Origin: Citrobacter freundii
Lineage (GTDB): Bacteria > Bacteroidota > Bacteroidia > Chitinophagales > Chitinophagaceae
Direction of reading: 5' to 3'
Length of the DNA: 64,000 bases
Assembly: GCA_003243445.1 (NCBI GenBank)
Contig: QFQQ01000032.1
Span: forward strand, 6,905 to 70,904
Shown here in pieces: positions 17,367-25,803 of this stretch. The notes below the pieces were generated by a model. It ran no database searches and was not told where the DNA came from. It worked only from the letters and a program-made list of their open reading frames with translations. How positions within the stretch are numbered: the stretch's first letter is position 1; each line of letters begins with the position of its first letter. A program made the translations under genes and the position numbers.

Positions 17367-18290
17367 ATCCCGGAAGCTTAAAACAACCAATCGGCATAGT
17401 AGTCGACCAGCAATGACTTTTAAGCAGGTTTTCCTAATACCGAAAACATCATCAAGTGAAAATCGTTTACTAAAGAAATCTTCAATGTCATCCCGGGCCA
17501 GGTTTAAACGACCGATCAACTTTCATACTGCAAGACCCGGGACGGACTTACTTCCACCCACAGCCCTCCATGCCGGACCAACTTTCATACCCTCTCAAAT
17601 TTAGTGACTGCCGATCCGGCATCTACTCAAAAATTCTCTTCAAATAGACTGGGATACAGGTCTTCCATTCCAGGGTTCCTTTTCTTAATCAATTCAAACT
17701 TCCATTCCCTTCTCCATCGTTTCAATTGTTTTTCCCGTCGTATTGCGACGTTAATATCATTGTATTCCTCATAGTAAACAAGGTCATGACAATTATATTG
17801 CCGTGTGAACTCGCATTCTCCATTTCTATGTTGTTTTATCCGTGAAATCAGGCTGTTACTCACACCGGTGTAAAGTACGTTTCGTTTGACATTAGACATG
17901 ATGTATACAAAAAAGCGGTATTCATTTCTCATCCCACCAAGCTAGCGCTGATGATTGGTTATAAGATCAGAAAAAAAACGAATAAAAAGGGAAAAAAGAC
18001 ATTTCTATAGCTGGTGAAAATCGTATAAGATGTAGATGCCGGATGGGCAATCATTAAACTTGAAAGGGTGTGAAAGTTGGTCCGGCATGGGGGCGTGGGG
18101 GGAGGCGTTTCGTCCTGGGTCTTGCAGTATGAAAGTTGATCGGTCATTTAAACCTGGCCCGGGATGACATTGGAGATTCCTTGATATCCATTTTAAACAG
18201 ATAAAGCTTTAGATGTTAGGGAAGCCAGTTCAAAACTCATTGCTGGTCGATTATTATGTTGATTGGTCATTTAAAATTAGCCCGATCTTT
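17367..18290. mobile_element. palindromic cassette: GIY-YIG gene between ~260-bp inverted repeats
   Basis: The left arm (about 17367-17626) and right arm (about 18030-18290) are imperfect inverted repeats that pair along their whole length. Shared landmarks are TCGACCAGCAATGA, AATGTCATCCCGGGCCAGG, GATCAACTTTCATACTGC, ATGCCGGACCAACTTTCA and ATCCGGCATCTAC. The inner end of the left arm meets the stop codon of the GIY-YIG gene. Each arm seems built from two related subunits: the words around 17355-17400 resemble those around 17475-17530. Nothing else is encoded inside. No clear target-site duplication is visible at the outer ends. This looks like a small mobile or selfish unit whose only gene is a nuclease; function is inferred, structure is seen. 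Confidence 0.75.
17627..17932 (-). CDS. GIY-YIG nuclease superfamily protein
   Basis: A 101-residue single-domain GIY-YIG protein (YhbQ/UPF0213-like size). The two signature strands are FFVYIMSN and VLYTGVSN (about residues 7-26), followed by the helix with the catalytic Arg (SLISRIKQHR), a conserved Tyr region (LVYYEEYND) and the C-terminal REKQLKRWRREWKFELI (about 66-82), which carries the metal-binding Glu of the family. All expected catalytic positions look intact. It nicks or cuts DNA in related proteins; the substrate here is unknown. It is enclosed by long inverted repeats that begin right at its stop codon and about 100 bases before its start, which suggests the gene and the repeats travel together. 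Confidence 0.88.
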   Translation of the reverse strand: MRNEYRFFVYIMSNVKRNVLYTGVSNSLISRIKQHRNGECEFTRQYNCHDLVYYEEYNDINVAIRREKQLKRWRREWKFELIKKRNPGMEDLYPSLFEENF

Positions 18291-18659
18291 TTGTCGTTAT
18301 TGGTTAGAGTCATGAAAGACTTTGAGCAAATAACAATGAGATTTTTTTTGAGTTGATTTATATAGAAAATAGCCCTTTCTAATTACCCGATAACTCATCA
18401 ATTCTCACCGGCTCATTTGACCACCTGATCAATTTCCAGTGACCACTCAAACCTTTTGAGTTTTTTCGTCGAAAGCCGTTATCGTTGATAAATATTTTCT
18501 GAGGTTATATTCTTTACTTTCTTTGTAATAGCAGTGACAGCAATTTCATTGCAGGCGATTTGATAAAGGATGAAAGGCTAAAATGGAAGTATGTTACCGT
18601 CCTTTTTCCTGTATCCGGGTCAACAAATTTGTAGTATATTTCAACTACAATCAACTCTT
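18291..18659. other. intergenic region without a recognised gene
   Basis: AT-rich DNA between the palindromic cassette and the VOC gene. No coding frame is convincing. TATATTTC at 18635-18642 is close to the -7 consensus and could serve the VOC gene, but no TTG lies at the right distance. Confidence 0.35.
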
Positions 18660-19028
18660 ATGGCACATGCAATAAACTGGTTTGAGATCCATGCGGTGGA
18701 TTTTGAACGCGCAAAGAAATTCTACGAGACTGTTCTTGATATAACAATGACTCTTCCTTTTCCTGAAATGAAGTATGCCATGTTTCCGGCAGACGTAATG
18801 AATGGTGAAGTAGGTGGCGGGTTGATGGAAGAGGATGGGTATGAGCCTTCTGAAAAGGGATCGATCATTTATCTGAATGGCGGCGAAGATCTGTCAGTTC
18901 CCCTGGGCAGGGTAGAAGCTGCCGGTGGAAAGATCATTATGCCAAAAACATCGTTGGGGCCAAATGGGTTTATGGCGCATTTCCTGGACACGGAAGGGAA
19001 CAGGGTAGCATTTCATTCGATGAAGTGA
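18660..19028 (+). CDS. VOC (glyoxalase/bleomycin-resistance) family protein
   Basis: A 122-residue cytoplasmic protein with one vicinal-oxygen-chelate domain: HAINWFEIHAVDFERAKKFYETVLD at the start and the paired half ending GPNGFMAHFLDTEGNRVAFHS. Members of this subgroup act as dimeric metalloenzymes or binding proteins; the substrate is unknown. The frame is open upstream to 18591, but the ATG at 18660 gives the standard N-terminus (MAHAINW), so I use it. Candidate metal ligands are His of the first strand (FEIH) and Glu/His of the last strands. Monocistronic, followed by a hairpin repeat. Confidence 0.88.
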   Translation: MAHAINWFEIHAVDFERAKKFYETVLDITMTLPFPEMKYAMFPADVMNGEVGGGLMEEDGYEPSEKGSIIYLNGGEDLSVPLGRVEAAGGKIIMPKTSLGPNGFMAHFLDTEGNRVAFHSMK

Positions 19029-19142
19029 GCGGGACGTATAAGCTTGAGTTCTATTCAATGCCCGCTGAAACTTGGTGCAGGCGGTGCCTTGACAAACTCT
19101 TTGCTCCTTAACTACTGTATGCCAGATCGCTTACTCAGACCT

Positions 19143-19187
19143 TCTTATCGTCTTACCGGTTTATTTTTTACCGGTAAGACGGTAAGG
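19143..19187. repeat. ACCGTCTTACCGG-type hairpin repeat
   Basis: TCTTATCGTCTTACCGGT and ACCGGTAAGACGGTAAGG form a long stem with a T-rich loop, followed by another copy of the word (ACGGTAAGAAAAC). A closely related hairpin lies at 32655-32716. Here it sits between two convergent genes and may act as a transcript end for either. Confidence 0.7.
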
Positions 19188-19287
19188 ACGGTAAGAAAAC
19201 TTTTCGTTATCACCCCTTGTTCTGCATTGACGAAAAGCTTGCAATCTGCGCGATCTTATATGTGGATAGAAGAAGTTTTGTGAACGC

Positions 19288-20334
19288 TTATCGAAACACA
19301 ACCTCAAAAACATGCTTTCCATTCTCCCAATGATACTGCTCATTCCATCCATGTCTCGCACAGATCTGCTTCACCAATGCCAATCCTAATCCAGTACCTG
19401 GACTGACCGTGCTCGCCGATGCAAATCTTTTGAACAGTTGATCTGTCTGAAGCGCTGTTCCGCCAGGGTTTTCAACGGTCATGCGGAATTCAGACAGGTA
19501 CACTGATATTGTTTCATTATTGGAAGAATAGCGGATCGCATTCGTAAGAAGATTACTGATCATTATTTCGGTGAGCGTTGGGTTGCCTTTTACTATCACA
19601 CCATCATCTATCCGGAGATCGATCAACAGTGTTTTATCTTCAAAAAATGGCTGAAATTGTTCAATCAATTCCCGGATCATTTCAGAGAGATTCATTTCCT
19701 GCTGATCCGAGTACTGGCTGTTCTCTATTTTTGTAAGCAACAATAAATTCCTGTTAATGCGTGAAGCACGGGAGATCGCGCTCATCGCTTCTTCTATTAA
19801 CTGGTATTGTTCATCATCCAGTTTTTTGCTTTGTGAAAGCAATTCGAGTTTCGACTGAACGATCGCCAGTGGTGTCTGCAGCTCATGCGAGGCATTATCT
19901 GCAAACTCTTTTTGTTGATTGAAAACCGTGATGTTTGCGGAAAGCAATTTCTCCAGGCTTGTATTCAGTTCATCAAACTCAGAAATACCTGAACGGTCAA
20001 GCTGCACGTTATCTGTTTTGCTAAGGTCAAAACTGCGGATCTTTTCCAGGCTTTTGTAAAATGGCTTCCACATTCTGCGGGATAACCTGCGGTTCAACAA
20101 TATCAACCCGCCCATCAGTAACACAAAGAACAGTGCACTTAATAAGGTCACCGCGCCAATGATCAGGAAACTGTCTTCCCGGCCGGCCTCCGGCGTAACC
20201 ATCACTTGATGCTCATCCAGCTCATATTGCCAAAGCCTGCTGATGGCGAAATAATATACGGGAATGCTGCAGGCCAGTACAATTCCTGCATAAACGATGA
20301 TCTTTTTTAACGAGTAATTTAAAAGCTTACTCAT
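19288..20334 (-). CDS. sensor histidine kinase (OmpR-type system)
   Basis: An inner-membrane histidine kinase of 348 residues. Two membrane helices (about 12-30 and 55-80) enclose a very short periplasmic loop of about 25 residues. A juxtamembrane linker follows, then HisKA with NASHELQTPLA (phosphoacceptor His near residue 149), N box NLLTNAIRYSS and G box GTGLGLALVK. The small sensor region suggests sensing within the membrane or through a partner. The frame allows a start three codons earlier, but ATG at 20334 overlaps the regulator stop as ATGA, indicating translational coupling. Second gene of a two-gene operon; it likely controls the divergent lipid-related pair. Confidence 0.93.
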   Translation of the reverse strand: MSKLLNYSLKKIIVYAGIVLACSIPVYYFAISRLWQYELDEHQVMVTPEAGREDSFLIIGAVTLLSALFFVLLMGGLILLNRRLSRRMWKPFYKSLEKIRSFDLSKTDNVQLDRSGISEFDELNTSLEKLLSANITVFNQQKEFADNASHELQTPLAIVQSKLELLSQSKKLDDEQYQLIEEAMSAISRASRINRNLLLLTKIENSQYSDQQEMNLSEMIRELIEQFQPFFEDKTLLIDLRIDDGVIVKGNPTLTEIMISNLLTNAIRYSSNNETISVYLSEFRMTVENPGGTALQTDQLFKRFASASTVSPGTGLGLALVKQICARHGWNEQYHWENGKHVFEVVFR

Positions 20335-21005
20335 ATTTCCCATTTATAACCGGTGCCATAGATCGTCTTTAAGTAATTATCACAGCCGGCATCGCTTAGT
20401 TTGCGTTTGAGATTCTTTATATGTGCATACACAAAATCATAACTGCCAAGCATATCCGCCATTTCGCCCGATAAATGCTCGGCCAGCGCAGCTTTTGAAA
20501 TGACCCGGTTCTTATTACTGATAAAATACATCAGCAGATCATATTCCTTTTTGGTTAATGCAAGGGCCTGATCATTCACCTTAACTTCTTTCCCTAAAAG
20601 ATCTACTTTTAATTCATTCAGCTCGATCACATTTACATTTCCAAATTGTTTTCTCCTGATTATGGAATGTATCCTGGCGGCGAGCTCCGGCAAATGAAAC
20701 GGTTTGGATAAATAATCGTCCGCCCCGATCTGCAAACCCCGGATCCTGTCGTCAACGGAATTACGCGCAGAGATGATGATCACTCCATCATCTTTTTTTT
20801 GCCGTCTCAATTCTTCCAGCAGTTGCAATCCATCTCCGCCAGGCAACATCAGGTCCAGCAAAATGCAGTCATAATCAAAAGTGGTGATCTTTTCCATCGC
20901 CTGTGAAAAGTTCATGGCATATTCACACAGGTAACTCTCGTCTGAGAGATAAGCACCCATGCTGCGCGAAAGTTCCGGCTCGTCCTCTATGATCAGGATT
21001 TTCAT
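20331..21005 (-). CDS. OmpR/PhoB-family response regulator
   Basis: A DNA-binding response regulator of 224 residues. The receiver starts MKILIIEDEPELSRSMG (acidic pair at residues 8-9), with the phosphoacceptor in DCILLDLMLPGGDG near residue 52 and the Lys in YLSKPF. The winged-helix effector domain covers about 125-222 (LTKKEYDLLMYFISNKNRVISKAAL; VYAHIKNLKRKLSD). The open frame extends far upstream, but that part is GATGGCAGATGGC repeat and not protein-like; 21005 is the natural start. It overlaps the kinase gene by four bases and is divergent from the PAP2 gene at 21277. Confidence 0.93.
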   Translation of the reverse strand: MKILIIEDEPELSRSMGAYLSDESYLCEYAMNFSQAMEKITTFDYDCILLDLMLPGGDGLQLLEELRRQKKDDGVIIISARNSVDDRIRGLQIGADDYLSKPFHLPELAARIHSIIRRKQFGNVNVIELNELKVDLLGKEVKVNDQALALTKKEYDLLMYFISNKNRVISKAALAEHLSGEMADMLGSYDFVYAHIKNLKRKLSDAGCDNYLKTIYGTGYKWEI

Positions 21006-21052
21006 ACTGCAATTTAAGATTCGAATTCTGAAATTCTTCTGAAGACGGAATG

Positions 21053-21222
21053 GATAGCCGATGGCCGATGAACGATGGCAGATGGCCGATGGCGGTACTT
21101 CGCAGATCAGAAAGTATGTATTCAATGTTCTGGCAAATATGAGCGTCACCTGGCCTGTCGGTGGTAACCTAACGCGGAGCCCGGCCATCTGCCATCGGTC
21201 ATCTGGCATCGCTCCGCCTGTC
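21053..21222. repeat. inverted GATGGCCGATG-type repeat in a divergent promoter region
   Basis: Left arm (about 21053-21085) of repeated GATGGCnGATG words and right arm (about 21181-21222) as its reverse complement, so about 100 bases are enclosed. The word is related to the GATGTTCGATG family at 1.8, 31.8 and 37.6 kb. It lies between the response regulator and the PAP2 gene, in the region where their promoters must be. Confidence 0.7.
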
Positions 21223-21276
21223 TTCAGAATTTCTACCAAATCGCCATCCAGCTTTGTCCCACAAGTACTCCTTAAT

Positions 21277-21957
21277 ATGAAAAAAAGCATCTGGGTGCTG
21301 GCTATTTTGCTGTTTAGCCATTTTGTAAATGCACAGCCGTATGATAGCCTTCCGCCCGCTTTGAGAACCAGGTTCACCATCCGCCAATTACGTGTCCCCA
21401 TGACGCTTAGCCTGATGGGCATACTCGCAAACGGCAATGGACATGAATCTTTTAAGAATGAGATCGTGGAAGAACGCAATGAATACCTGCACGGTTTTCA
21501 TACGCATATCGATAACTACCTGCAATACGCCCCGCTTGCTATTGCATACGGCCTGGATGCAGCCGGCGTCCGATCAAAAACGGACCTCGTCAACAGGACA
21601 GCGATCATGATCAAGGGTGAATTGCTGATGGTCAGTACAGTGAATTTGTTAAAAAACGCCACGCACCAACTCCGCCCGGATGGATCCGGGTATAATTCTT
21701 TTCCGTCCGGCCATACTGCTCAGGCATTTGCCGCCGCTACTTTTTTAAGTGAGGAATATAAAGACCGCTTGCCCTGGATGCCCTATGCTGCCTATGGCCT
21801 GGCTTCTTCGGTGGGCATGATGCGCATGGCTAATAACCGCCATTATGTCTCTGACGTTTTGCTTGGTGCGGGGATTGGTATCTTATCCATGAAAGTTGCA
21901 TACTGGACGCACCAGTATAAATGGAACCGAAAACACCAATCATCTATTCAATATTAA
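21277..21957 (+). CDS. PAP2-family lipid phosphatase, exported
   Basis: A 226-residue PAP2 superfamily phosphatase. All three parts of the phosphatase signature are present: KNATHQLRP (K-x6-RP), PSGHT, and RMANNRHYVSD (R-x5-H-x3-D). A signal peptide ends near residue 20 (VNAQ), and further hydrophobic segments follow (about 65-85, 115-130, 170-215), so the active site faces the periplasm. Likely substrates are undecaprenyl pyrophosphate, phosphatidylglycerophosphate or lipid A phosphates. The frame is open from 21061 but that part is repeat; the ATG at 21277 begins a proper signal sequence. An LTA-synthase-like gene starts 17 bases after its stop, so the two probably act on the same lipid-linked phosphate pathway. 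Confidence 0.92.
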   Translation: MKKSIWVLAILLFSHFVNAQPYDSLPPALRTRFTIRQLRVPMTLSLMGILANGNGHESFKNEIVEERNEYLHGFHTHIDNYLQYAPLAIAYGLDAAGVRSKTDLVNRTAIMIKGELLMVSTVNLLKNATHQLRPDGSGYNSFPSGHTAQAFAAATFLSEEYKDRLPWMPYAAYGLASSVGMMRMANNRHYVSDVLLGAGIGILSMKVAYWTHQYKWNRKHQSSIQY

Positions 21958-21973
21958 CGAACAGCGATCGCTG

Positions 21974-24079
21974 ATGAGTTCACTTACTGTTAAAAAATGG
22001 CGGACTTTTTGTCCGGTTTATTTACTCGGAATTATTGCAATTGTTATTTCCTCGTTAACGAGAATCCTGTTGCTTTGTTTAACCGGAGGCGCTGCCGGCT
22101 CACCAGGCGCAATAGCCGGAGGATTACTGATCGGATTGGTCTATGATCTGATCGTTGCCGGATTTGTCATGATGCCGCTGTTGCTCTATACTTCTTTTCT
22201 CAATGAATGGATCTACAGGAAAGCGAATATCAAATGGGTATTGCTTTCCGGTGCGTCGCTTACCGCAATTCTTCTTTTCAGCGGGCTTATTCCCAAAGAC
22301 TATAATAAAGATCTTTATAAAGCCTTTCTGATCTTCATTGCGGTTCGATGGCTGATCTATGGATTGCTTGCGTATATGGGCGCTTCATTCAGGAGGCGCT
22401 GGCGCAACGTAATGACCGCCGTGATCTTCGCGATCTCCGTTTTCCTGTTGTTATTTAATGCAGTAAGTGAGATCTTCTTCTGGCTGGAGTTTTCCTCACG
22501 TTATAATTTTATCGCGGTTGATTATCTCGTGTATACAAATGAGGTACTCGGTAATATCGAAGAATCCTATCCGCTCACGTTGATCGTGACGGTGATCCTG
22601 GCCGTAACGATAATCATACTGATCATATTTCGCCGGAAAATCAGGTTCAACGCAGCTGAACGTCTTTCTTTTATCAAACGTGTATTGTTAACGGCAGGAA
22701 TGATCGTGACCACATTTTTGCTGGCCAGGGTTACTCCTCCGGAATGGCAATATTTCAGCGGGAACAATTACGAAAACGAATTGGCCGGAAACGGTCTTTA
22801 TGATTTTGTGCAGGCTTTCAAAAAGAACGAACTCGATTTTTACCAGTATTACAAAACCTTACCCGATAGCGAAGCATTTCAGTTGGTAAGGAATGAACTG
22901 AACACTCAACATGTCAGCTCCTATACCAGTGATTCCACTGATATTTTGCGCCATATCAGCTATGATCAGCCTGAGAAAAAGATGAACGTTGTGCTGATCA
23001 GCGTGGAAAGTTTCAGTGCAGATTTTATGGCTGCCTTCGGCAACAAGAGTGGCCTCACGCCTTGTCTTGATTCCCTTGCTCAACACGGCTTATTATTTAC
23101 CAATCTTTATGCAGCAGGGACGCGCACGGTCCGTGGGCTTGAAGCGATCAGTCTTGCTATTCCGCCCTTGCCCGGTCAAAGTCTCGTCAAACGTCCGGAC
23201 AATGCAGATTTTTTCAGCCTTGGCAGTGTATTTAACCGTAAGGGATATGTTTCTCAATATATATACGGCGGTTACAGCTATTTTGATAACATGCAATCGT
23301 TCTTCAGTGCCAACCATTATCAGGTAATAGACAGAAGTGCTCTGCGCCGCAACGAAGTTCACTACGCTAATATCTGGGGAGTGGCAGATGAAGATCTTTT
23401 CTCACTGACACTCCGCGAGCTTGATTCAAATTACCAGGCGCATCGTCCGTTTTTTTCGCATATCATGACTGTTTCCAATCACCGCCCTTTCACTTATCCT
23501 GAGGGCAGGATCGATATTCCGCCGTCTTCGCAATCCCGGGACGGTGCAGTGAAATATACTGATTACAGCATTGGTCAGTTTCTGAAACAAGCGGCAACCA
23601 GGCCCTGGTTCAACAATACGCTGTTTGTGATCGTTGCCGATCATTGTGCGTCAAGCGCAGGTAAAACCGCCCTGCCGGTAACGGGCTATCATATCCCGAT
23701 GATCATGTATTCACCCGCTAATATTACTCCGGGAACGGTCAGCACGCTTACCAGCCAGCTTGATATTGCTCCTTCGATTCTCGGGTTTCTCAATGCCTCT
23801 TATGATTCCCGCTTTTTCGGTCGTGACGTCTTTCACGATTCATCTTCCGCAAGGGCAGTGATCAGCACTTACCAGGGATTGGGTATGATCTCCGGAGACA
23901 CGCTCATCGTTCAATCTCCAAAGAAGAATGTAACGGCGTATCAGGTAAATTTTGCAACAGGAGAAGCAACGCAAATCAAAGGCGATGAACGGGCGATGAA
24001 AAAAGCGATTGCGTTTTATCAGGTGGCGGCGTGGATGGTGAAGAATAAAAAGTTTAGGTCGCTGAGGTACGGGGATTAA
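21974..24079 (+). CDS. LTA synthase family / phosphoethanolamine-phosphoglycerol transferase-like sulfatase-fold enzyme
   Basis: A 701-residue membrane enzyme. Five hydrophobic segments occupy about residues 15-225, followed by a linker and a periplasmic sulfatase-fold domain (about 330-620). Catalytic landmarks: MNVVLISVESFSADFM (metal Glu), GTRTVRG with the nucleophilic Thr near residue 384, YIYGGYSYFDNMQSFF, TVSNHRPFTYP and FVIVADHCA (metal Asp-His). This is the full LtaS set. In Gram-negative bacteria such enzymes move phosphoglycerol or similar head groups to glycans or lipids. The frame is open from 21896 and would overlap the PAP2 gene; the ATG at 21974 (MSSLTVKKWR) gives the expected N-terminus. 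Co-transcribed with PAP2 and divergent from a two-component system. Confidence 0.9.
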   Translation: MSSLTVKKWRTFCPVYLLGIIAIVISSLTRILLLCLTGGAAGSPGAIAGGLLIGLVYDLIVAGFVMMPLLLYTSFLNEWIYRKANIKWVLLSGASLTAILLFSGLIPKDYNKDLYKAFLIFIAVRWLIYGLLAYMGASFRRRWRNVMTAVIFAISVFLLLFNAVSEIFFWLEFSSRYNFIAVDYLVYTNEVLGNIEESYPLTLIVTVILAVTIIILIIFRRKIRFNAAERLSFIKRVLLTAGMIVTTFLLARVTPPEWQYFSGNNYENELAGNGLYDFVQAFKKNELDFYQYYKTLPDSEAFQLVRNELNTQHVSSYTSDSTDILRHISYDQPEKKMNVVLISVESFSADFMAAFGNKSGLTPCLDSLAQHGLLFTNLYAAGTRTVRGLEAISLAIPPLPGQSLVKRPDNADFFSLGSVFNRKGYVSQYIYGGYSYFDNMQSFFSANHYQVIDRSALRRNEVHYANIWGVADEDLFSLTLRELDSNYQAHRPFFSHIMTVSNHRPFTYPEGRIDIPPSSQSRDGAVKYTDYSIGQFLKQAATRPWFNNTLFVIVADHCASSAGKTALPVTGYHIPMIMYSPANITPGTVSTLTSQLDIAPSILGFLNASYDSRFFGRDVFHDSSSARAVISTYQGLGMISGDTLIVQSPKKNVTAYQVNFATGEATQIKGDERAMKKAIAFYQVAAWMVKNKKFRSLRYGD

Positions 24080-24081
24080 TT

Positions 24082-24459
24082 GGATTGTTGGGATTAGGAG
24101 GATAACAGACTTTAGGGAAGAAGAATGGAAGGGATCGATTATTGATCAGCTTGCCATTAATTCTCTTTCTGATTATCTGAAAAGGGGATTATTGGGATTA
24201 GGAGCGTAACATACTTTAGGTAAGAAGGATTGTAGGGATCGATTATTGATCAGCTTCTCTTTGATCCTCTTTCTGATTATTTGAAAAGAGGATTATTGGG
24301 AGTAGGAGGGTAACAGACTTTAGGAAAGGCCTCCCATTAATCCCTATTCCTATCATTTTAAAAACTGAATACGTAATTATGCCCCTCTAAAATAACCGTT
24401 CCTTCTTCCTTCCTCAACATCTCATCCTATTAATCCCAATAATCCAATAAATCCCCGTC
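24082..24459. repeat. 104-bp tandem repeat with inverted partner
   Basis: Two full copies and one partial copy of a 104-base unit start at 24082, 24186 and 24290. Each begins GGATTnTTGGGATTAGGAG and contains GGGATCGATTATTGATCAGC. At 24424-24459 the opening word returns in inverted orientation (ATTAATCCCAATAATCC), just before the stop of the convergent EamA gene. The interior ATCGATTATTGATCAG is itself close to palindromic. The stretch separates two convergent genes. Confidence 0.85.
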
Positions 24460-24461
24460 CG

Positions 24462-24875
24462 TTAGAGTATCAACACCGCCGTCCCCGCAATAATCAACGC
24501 CGCGCCAATCGCCGTTTTCAACGTCAGCGCTTCCCCCAGGAAAATAACAGAAAGCACGATCGTCAGGGCTACGCTCAGCTTATCAACCGGTGCTACCTGT
24601 GATACTTTCCCGATCGATAAGGCTTTGAAGTAAAAGATCCACGACAACCCTGTTGCAATGCCCGATACTACCAGGAAGATAATATTCTGTTTGGATAATG
24701 TCTGCAATCCCTTTGCTTCTCCACGGAATAAGATAATTCCCCAGATCATGATCAATACGATGATCGTGCGTATCCCCGTTGCAAGATTAGAATTGATATT
24801 GGTTACACCAAGTTTTGCAAAGATGGCCGTTAACGATGCAAATAAAGCTGAAAGTAACGCGTATATCCACCACAT
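24462..24875 (-). CDS. EamA-family transporter, half-size
   Basis: A 137-residue integral membrane protein with four to five helices covering the whole length and one EamA domain (drug/metabolite transporter superfamily). Recognisable parts are the N-terminal YALLSALFASLTAIFAKLG and the last helix block (GEALTLKTAIGAALIIAGTAVLIL). Usual members have two such domains; this form must work as a dimer. The substrate is unknown. Monocistronic; its stop lies a few bases from the inverted repeat arm. Confidence 0.9.
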   Translation of the reverse strand: MWWIYALLSALFASLTAIFAKLGVTNINSNLATGIRTIIVLIMIWGIILFRGEAKGLQTLSKQNIIFLVVSGIATGLSWIFYFKALSIGKVSQVAPVDKLSVALTIVLSVIFLGEALTLKTAIGAALIIAGTAVLIL

Positions 24876-24969
24876 AATGCTGTCATGTTTTATTAAGAAA
24901 TGAAACTGTTATTATAGCACAATTTACTTTCTTTATATATTCCCCGGAGATCAGCTGCTGATAATTGCG

Positions 24970-25078
24970 TCTGATCTGCGTGATCTGCGCATTCCACCTG
25001 GAAGTTTCTCTTTTTCTCAGGTTATTTCGATTACAGGAATGACAAATCTGCGAGATCTGCGGGAGCCTTACGCCATTC
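24970..25078. repeat. ATCTGCG-type dispersed repeat
   Basis: GATCTGCGTGATCTGCGC at about 24973 and AAATCTGCGAGATCTGCGGG at about 25044, followed by CCTTACGCCA. The second block matches the combination found at 2190-2250, so the two loci share a repeat family. It lies in the 283-base gap upstream of the HD-domain gene. Confidence 0.6.
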
Positions 25079-25158
25079 GAATCGCTTAAAGATATCCGGG
25101 TACGCGGCCGGACAGTCAGGAGGAATAACCCTGGTTCAGAATTTCTACAGAATTCATT

Positions 25159-25803
25159 ATGAAATTAGACTGGATAAAAGCTGGCTTTACGTTTGGTGTA
25201 CTACATAATATGAAGTTTGAGACCCCCCGGTTATTGACGGACATAGAAGCGTATGTTAAAAAAAATTTCGCTAACGCAGATACAAGCAAATTGCTGTATC
25301 ACAACTATACGCATACCCAAAATGTGGTGGAGCATACGAAAGAAATTGCTGATCATTACTCACTCGGTCAGGAAACAGAATTTGTATTGCTGGCTGCTGC
25401 ATGGTTTCATGATACGGGACATTTGTTTAACGAATGGGAGGGGCACGAAGAAAAAAGCGTGGAGGTAGCGGAATTTTTTTTGTCTGATAAAGGACTGACT
25501 GACCAAATGCTGAAAGAGATCCGCCGTTGTATCATGGCCACCAAAATGCCCGCACATCCAACCGATCTTATGGAAGCGATCATCTGTGATGCTGATACCT
25601 ATCACCTGGGGACTGACTTATTCTTTCAACACAATGAATTAGTCTGGGATGAGATAGAAGCCAGGCTTGGGAAAAAGATCGTGAACCGGGTGGCAAAAAC
25701 GGTCCTCTTCATGGAAGCGCATAAATTCTTCACATCCTATTGCAGAGAACTTTTGCAGGCGAAGAAAGAGAAGAATCTTGAAAAATTGAGATCGGTGTTA
25801 TAA
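25159..25803 (+). CDS. HD-domain phosphohydrolase
   Basis: A 214-residue cytoplasmic HD-superfamily protein. Metal ligands are seen in order: LLYHNYTHTQNVVEH (first His), AAWFHDTGHLF (HD pair) and ICDADTYHLG (last Asp). From memory, the HD part is very like the N-terminal half of Bacteroidota proteins in which an HD domain is joined to the membrane effector domain of Pycsar-type proteins (DUF5706). Here the protein stops soon after the HD fold (EKNLEKLRSVL), with no transmembrane tail and no trace of it downstream. It could act on nucleotides such as cyclic or (p)ppGpp-like compounds. An alternative start (MKFETPRLL) lies at 25210. Monocistronic. Confidence 0.88.
   Translation: MKLDWIKAGFTFGVLHNMKFETPRLLTDIEAYVKKNFANADTSKLLYHNYTHTQNVVEHTKEIADHYSLGQETEFVLLAAAWFHDTGHLFNEWEGHEEKSVEVAEFFLSDKGLTDQMLKEIRRCIMATKMPAHPTDLMEAIICDADTYHLGTDLFFQHNELVWDEIEARLGKKIVNRVAKTVLFMEAHKFFTSYCRELLQAKKEKNLEKLRSVL

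Noticed and set aside
24082..24332. Possible CRISPR array because of regular direct repeats
   Set aside because: The whole 104-base unit is repeated, with no short repeat and unique spacer pattern, and no cas genes are present.
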